Below, in pieces: positions 5,344 to 5,551 of a DNA stretch of 5,551 nucleotides. The notes beneath the pieces are model-generated. The model was given only the letters and a program-made list of their open reading frames with translations, was not told the DNA's origin and did no database searches. Both the position numbers and the translations under genes were made by a program. Positions within the stretch are counted from its first letter, which is position 1; every line of letters starts with the position of its first letter. The stretch spans positions 1 to 5,551 of the forward strand of contig JAFQPT010000190.1 of NCBI GenBank assembly GCA_017411665.1, written 5' to 3'. Source of the stretch: Oscillospiraceae bacterium (GTDB lineage Bacteria > Bacillota_A > Clostridia > Oscillospirales > Oscillospiraceae).

Positions 5344-5551
5344 ATGAATCAACATACAAACGCAAAACAAGAAAACGCGCTGATGCGGGCAACCCTCTTC
5401 GTCTTTTTCGTAAGCGGTGCCTCTTCCGTGCTGATGGGCAATCTGATACCCTTCCTTCGCCAGACATATGACATCAGCTATGCACAGGCAGGGCTGTTGC
5501 TGAGTCTGCCTTCCTGGGGCAATATCGCCTCTATTTTCATCACAGGCTACC
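5344..5551 (+). CDS. MFS transporter, N-terminal fragment (runs off the window)
   Basis: Only the first 69 codons are present. After a short polar tail (MNQHTNAKQENALMR), a hydrophobic helix spans about residues 16-36 (ATLFVFFVSGASSVLMGNLI). A short loop PFLRQTYDISYAQAG follows, and a second helix starts at LLLSLPSWGNIASIFITGY. The order helix, R-x-x-Y-x-(I/L)-(S/T), A-G-x-L, helix is usual for the start of 12-helix major facilitator proteins, and is reminiscent of FucP-like sugar carriers. The substrate cannot be read from this fragment. AAAGGA (5332-5337) is 6 bases before ATG. Lying next to a glucosidase it might import a sugar, but a terminator and a promoter separate the two genes. Confidence 0.82.
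   Translation, partial: MNQHTNAKQENALMRATLFVFFVSGASSVLMGNLIPFLRQTYDISYAQAGLLLSLPSWGNIASIFITGY

Noticed and set aside
3559..5551. Glucosidase and MFS transporter as one operon
   Set aside because: A strong terminator (5219-5255) and a separate good promoter (5260-5288) lie between them.
1..5551. CRISPR array, tRNA or rRNA gene, phage or transposase gene
   Set aside because: No regularly spaced direct repeats, tRNA-like cloverleaf or recombinase motif was seen on reading either strand.

Overview
The window reads as a chromosomal stretch from an anaerobic Firmicute of class Clostridia, probably a gut member of the Oscillospiraceae/Ruminococcaceae. The carB tail, a VanZ-like protein, a GNAT acetyltransferase and a GH13 glucosidase are all of clostridial type. 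Gene starts carry strong Shine-Dalgarno sequences, promoters are sigma-A-like, and the spacers hold hairpin repeats of a kind I recall from gut Clostridia. The organism call is inference from protein style; no rRNA or other marker gene is present.

Layout: (1) positions 92-718 encode the C-terminal part of carbamoyl-phosphate synthase large subunit (carB). The first ~95 bases do not continue carB in any frame and look like a join with other sequence. (2) 719-921 holds a perfect 14-bp terminator hairpin, then a TATAAT promoter and a leader with a degenerate palindromic repeat. (3) 922-1500 (+) encodes a two-helix membrane protein with a beta-rich loop. (4) 1501-1788 is a convergent spacer with a 16-bp perfect hairpin, a double-hairpin repeat and nested inverted repeats. 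(5) 1789-2421 (-) encodes a VanZ-like membrane protein. (6) 2422-2762 is a divergent spacer with a promoter in each direction and, on the + side, a structured leader with a possible 11-codon leader ORF. (7) 2763-3416 (+) encodes a GNAT acetyltransferase, followed by a textbook terminator. (8) 3559-5214 (+) encodes a complete GH13 alpha-glucosidase (oligo-1,6-glucosidase type), again with its own terminator. (9) 5344 to the window end (+) is the N-terminus of an MFS transporter behind a good promoter.

Nearly every gene has its own promoter and terminator, so this is a row of independent units rather than one operon. The only plausible functional pairing is the glucosidase with the downstream transporter, and even there a terminator and a fresh promoter lie between them. 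I found no CRISPR array, phage, toxin-antitoxin, defence or secondary-metabolite system. The points most worth a second look are the sequence join at the left edge, the structured leader before the GNAT gene and the repeat-rich convergent spacer.
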